The position numbers were made by a program, and so were the translations under genes. A stretch of DNA of 7,237 nt from Bacillota bacterium (GTDB lineage Bacteria > Bacillota > Clostridia > Christensenellales > CAG-138): positions 1 through 7,237 of the forward strand of contig JAEYHP010000051.1 in assembly GCA_023409435.1 (NCBI GenBank), in the 5' to 3' direction. A model generated the notes under the pieces. The model ran no database searches. It had not been told where the DNA came from and worked only from the letters and a program-made list of their open reading frames with translations. Shown in pieces: positions 4,823 to 7,237 of the stretch (position 1 is its first letter; the number at the start of each line of letters is the position of its first letter).

Positions 4823-6553
4823 ATGCTACAAGGAAACATTCCCGGAATACCTGCAAATGTCGGCGCCTATATCAGACAGGGGCAGCCGAACGAGCTAGTT
4901 GAGGTGATTGTAAAATTCACCGGGGATATTGCGCGCGTCGCGGCGTCGGTTGGCGGTGTGGCGGAGCTTTTAAGCGATAATTTCGCCATTGTAACCCTCC
5001 CCCTTGGACAGCTGATACCCCTGTACGCTTACCCGGAAATTGAATATGTCGAGCTGCCCACAACGCTGACGTTTGTGCTGAGCCGAAGCCTGAGCCACGC
5101 GTGCATCACATACGTGCAAAGCGATTTCGGCTTTGCGCTGCGGGGCGACGGCGTACTCATAGGCATCATCGACTCCGGCATCGATTATACGCACCCGGAC
5201 TTTCGCAACCCGGACGGCACCACGCGCATCGCGTTTTTATGGGACCAATCCATAGACGGCGCGCCGCCTGCGGGTTTTTTGCACGGCACGGAATACACCG
5301 CCGCTGAGATTAACGCGGCGCTGCAGGCGACCGACCCATACAGCATAGTCCCCAGCAGGGATAACATCGGCCACGGCACGGCGGTGGCGGGGATAGCGGC
5401 GGGCAACGGCCGCGCAAGCCAGGGCGTGCAGGTGGGGGCGGCGCCGCAGGCGACGCTTGCGGTCGTCAAACTCGGGGATATCGACGACAGGGCGACCACG
5501 CGTTCCACTCAGATCATGCGCGGCATCCGATATCTGTATGACAAAGCGGAGCAGTTGAACATGCCGCTTTCTCTCAATCTGAGCTATGGCACCAATTTTG
5601 GCGCGCACGACGGAAACTCTCTGTTTGAAAGCTATATCGACGATATGGCGGACTTGGGGCAATCGGTCATCAGCGTAGCAACGGGAAACGAGGGGGCGGC
5701 AGGCCACCACTTTTCCGGGCGGGTGCTTGAGGACGGGCAGGTGACGGTGGAATTTTCCACCTCCGGGCTGGTCAATGAAATCTATATGCCCGTATGGAAA
5801 AATTTTGTGGACACGTTTTCCTATGAGCTGATTTCCCCCAGCGGAAGAACGACGGGAGAAATCCTGCCCGTACAGAGCGCAGTGAACGTGATACTCGATA
5901 ACGTGCAGGTGGATTTGTATTTCGGGCAGCCGACGCATTACCAGCTGGCTCAGGAGAACTATTTCCGGTTCCGCGGCGTTTCGGGCCGCCCCATTCCGCA
6001 GGGCGTATGGACGCTGATTATCCGAGGGCTGGACATCGTAGACGGCAACTTTGACATCTGGATGCCCACCGCGGACGTCGTCTCGGCCGGAACCGCGTTT
6101 TTGCAGCCGGACACATCCGTCACCCTGACAATCCCATCCACGGCGCAAAATGTAATTTCGGTGGGAGGGTACAATTCGCTTATCGGCACCAGCGCAGAGT
6201 TTTCCGGCCGTGGCGATACGCGGTTTATCGTATTTACAAAGCCGGACCTGGTAGCGCCCGCCGTGGCGATCACAACGGCACGGGCGGGCGGCGGCTATGA
6301 TACGTTTACCGGCACAAGTATGGCGGCCCCCTTTGTAACGGGAGCCGCGGCGCTGATGATGCAATGGGGAATCATACAGGGCAACGATCCGTTCCTGTAC
6401 GGGCAGCGCGCAAAGGCCTTTTTACAAAAAGGCGCGCGGCGCGAACAGGCCATCGCCTTCCCCAATACCATCTGGGGATACGGTACGCTGTGTCTGAACA
6501 ACACCATGAATTTGCTTGTGGAATACCTGCAAAGGGGAGGGCCCTCCGCATGA
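4823..6553 (+). CDS. csp: Csp-type subtilisin-like germination protease (peptidase S8), complete triad
   Basis: Csp proteases cleave pro-SleC into active cortex hydrolase when spores germinate. This 576-residue protein has a propeptide-like N-terminal domain (about 25-85, ELVEVIVKFTGD and ELLSDNFAIVTLPLGQLIPLYAYPEIEYVEL). The S8 catalytic domain carries D117 (IIDSGIDYTHPDF), H184 (NIGHGTAVAGIAAG), oxyanion N289 (VATGNEG) and S499 (GTSMAAPFVTGAAA). The insertion between the oxyanion Asn and the Ser (about 300-430) is the jellyroll-like segment known from Csp structures. No signal peptide is present, as expected for mother-cell synthesis. All catalytic residues are present, so it should be active, unlike the pseudoprotease CspA and CspC of C. 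difficile. Assignment to cspA, B or C was not possible. TAGGGGG (4811-4817) is its ribosome site, 5 nt before ATG. Confidence 0.93.
   Translation: MLQGNIPGIPANVGAYIRQGQPNELVEVIVKFTGDIARVAASVGGVAELLSDNFAIVTLPLGQLIPLYAYPEIEYVELPTTLTFVLSRSLSHACITYVQSDFGFALRGDGVLIGIIDSGIDYTHPDFRNPDGTTRIAFLWDQSIDGAPPAGFLHGTEYTAAEINAALQATDPYSIVPSRDNIGHGTAVAGIAAGNGRASQGVQVGAAPQATLAVVKLGDIDDRATTRSTQIMRGIRYLYDKAEQLNMPLSLNLSYGTNFGAHDGNSLFESYIDDMADLGQSVISVATGNEGAAGHHFSGRVLEDGQVTVEFSTSGLVNEIYMPVWKNFVDTFSYELISPSGRTTGEILPVQSAVNVILDNVQVDLYFGQPTHYQLAQENYFRFRGVSGRPIPQGVWTLIIRGLDIVDGNFDIWMPTADVVSAGTAFLQPDTSVTLTIPSTAQNVISVGGYNSLIGTSAEFSGRGDTRFIVFTKPDLVAPAVAITTARAGGGYDTFTGTSMAAPFVTGAAALMMQWGIIQGNDPFLYGQRAKAFLQKGARREQAIAFPNTIWGYGTLCLNNTMNLLVEYLQRGGPSA
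6536..6547. promoter_or_regulatory. 12-bp palindrome covering the ribosome site of the second csp gene
   Basis: GGAGGGCCCTCC is a perfect palindrome overlapping the purine-rich ribosome site AAAGGGGAGGG (6531-6541), which lies 8 nt before the ATG at 6550. In RNA it could form a 4-bp hairpin that hides part of the ribosome site unless ribosomes translating the upstream csp open it. The stem is short, so the effect may be small. Confidence 0.4.
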
Positions 6554-7237
6554 TAGATCCTTCGCTTGGCGCATTCATCGACGATCCGAATACGGTAAAT
6601 TTTGTTGCGCGCAATTCTCAGTATTTTGCCGATTTTCTGACCGCCAACCCGCAGATCGTCCCCTCGCAGCTGATTGCCGGCCGGTACTTGATCATATACG
6701 CCAACCGCAGTCAGATCCCGGTCATTACACAGGCGCTGGGCACCGCGTTCATCAGTTCCCTTCCGCTTGTGATGGGGCTATTGGATACCGCGGCATTGGA
6801 AGCTGCGGGCATTTTGCAGGTACAGGAGCAGCCCTATCTTGATCTTCAGGGCAGGGGCGTGCTGGTGGGCATTGTGGATACAGGGATCGATTACACGCAG
6901 CAGGCGTTTATCAATGAGGACGGCACAAGCAAGATATTGTACCTGTATGATCAAACGGTGCGGGGCAACACGCCCGAAGGATATTTTATAGGAACCGAAT
7001 ATACGCACGAGCAATTAAACCTCGCCCTGCAATCCGAGGACCCGTACAGCGTGGTGCCGCAGCAGGATCAGGTAGGTCATGGGACATTCCTGGCGTCCAT
7101 CGCCGCAGGCAGGCGCATAGGCCAAAATGTGGGTGCTGCACCCGAGTCGGACCTGATTGTGGTGAAACTCCGGCAGGCCAGCCAGTATTTTCGGGAACTG
7201 TTTCTTGTCCCGCCGGACCAGCCCAACGCGTATGAAT
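6550..7237 (+). CDS. csp: Second Csp-type subtilisin-like protease, N-terminal 229 residues, runs off window
   Basis: The frame opens with ATG at 6550 inside the stop of the upstream csp (ATGA overlap) and stays open to the edge. It aligns with its neighbour: VLVGIVDTGIDYTQQAF (104-120) with catalytic D110, then EDPYSVVPQQDQVGHGTFLASIAAG (163-187) with H177, then VGAAPESDLIVVKL. The matching neighbour segments are VLIGIIDSGIDYTHPDF, DPYSIVPSRDNIGHGT and VGAAPQATLAVVKL, so the two are paralogues. The N-terminal part (about 40-95, RYLIIYANRSQIPVITQALGTAFISSLPLVMGL) is a diverged propeptide-like domain. HPDF of the first is replaced by QQAF here. The Ser and oxyanion Asn lie beyond the edge, so it could be an active protease or a CspC-like germinant-sensing pseudoprotease. 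Asp and His alone do not settle it. Confidence 0.91.
   Translation, partial: MIDPSLGAFIDDPNTVNFVARNSQYFADFLTANPQIVPSQLIAGRYLIIYANRSQIPVITQALGTAFISSLPLVMGLLDTAALEAAGILQVQEQPYLDLQGRGVLVGIVDTGIDYTQQAFINEDGTSKILYLYDQTVRGNTPEGYFIGTEYTHEQLNLALQSEDPYSVVPQQDQVGHGTFLASIAAGRRIGQNVGAAPESDLIVVKLRQASQYFRELFLVPPDQPNAYE

Overview
The window looks like chromosome from a moderately GC-rich, spore-forming member of the Clostridia. The strongest evidence is a spore-germination locus made of a SleC-type cortex-lytic enzyme and at least two Csp-type subtilisin-like proteases. This pairing is known from clostridia. The sequence alone does not support naming a genus.

Layout, left to right. (1) 1-535, minus strand: the N-terminal part of a PLP-dependent threonine ammonia-lyase, cut by the window edge. 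(2) 536-750: a divergent regulatory region. It holds likely promoters for the lyase, an orphan plus-strand terminator hairpin, and a strong sigma-A promoter overlapped by a perfect 11-bp inverted repeat. (3) 751-2743, plus strand: a compact operon of a YtrA-type GntR repressor, an ABC ATPase and an ABC-2-type permease. ATPase and permease overlap by ATGA. (4) 2744-3038: a gene-free convergent region packed with about ten separate hairpins, most with perfect stems and exactly 3-nt loops. One is a good Rho-independent terminator for the minus-strand gene. (5) 3039-4295, minus strand: sleC. (6) 4296-4540: the divergent region between sleC and the csp genes, with a good sigma-E-like promoter for sleC. 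(7) 4541-7237, plus strand: a small hypothetical protein, a complete Csp protease with an intact Asp/His/Ser triad, and a second Csp paralogue. The second starts in an ATGA overlap and runs off the right edge.

How the genes work together. In characterised clostridia, Csp proteases cleave pro-SleC when a spore senses germinants, and active SleC then degrades the cortex peptidoglycan. Here the enzyme and its presumed activators are divergently transcribed from one intergenic region, with a small unknown protein leading the protease operon. The GntR/ABC operon is a separate unit, probably an autoregulated export or envelope-stress module.

The feature least explained by known genes is the hairpin array at 2779-3038. 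It is the main candidate for something undescribed.
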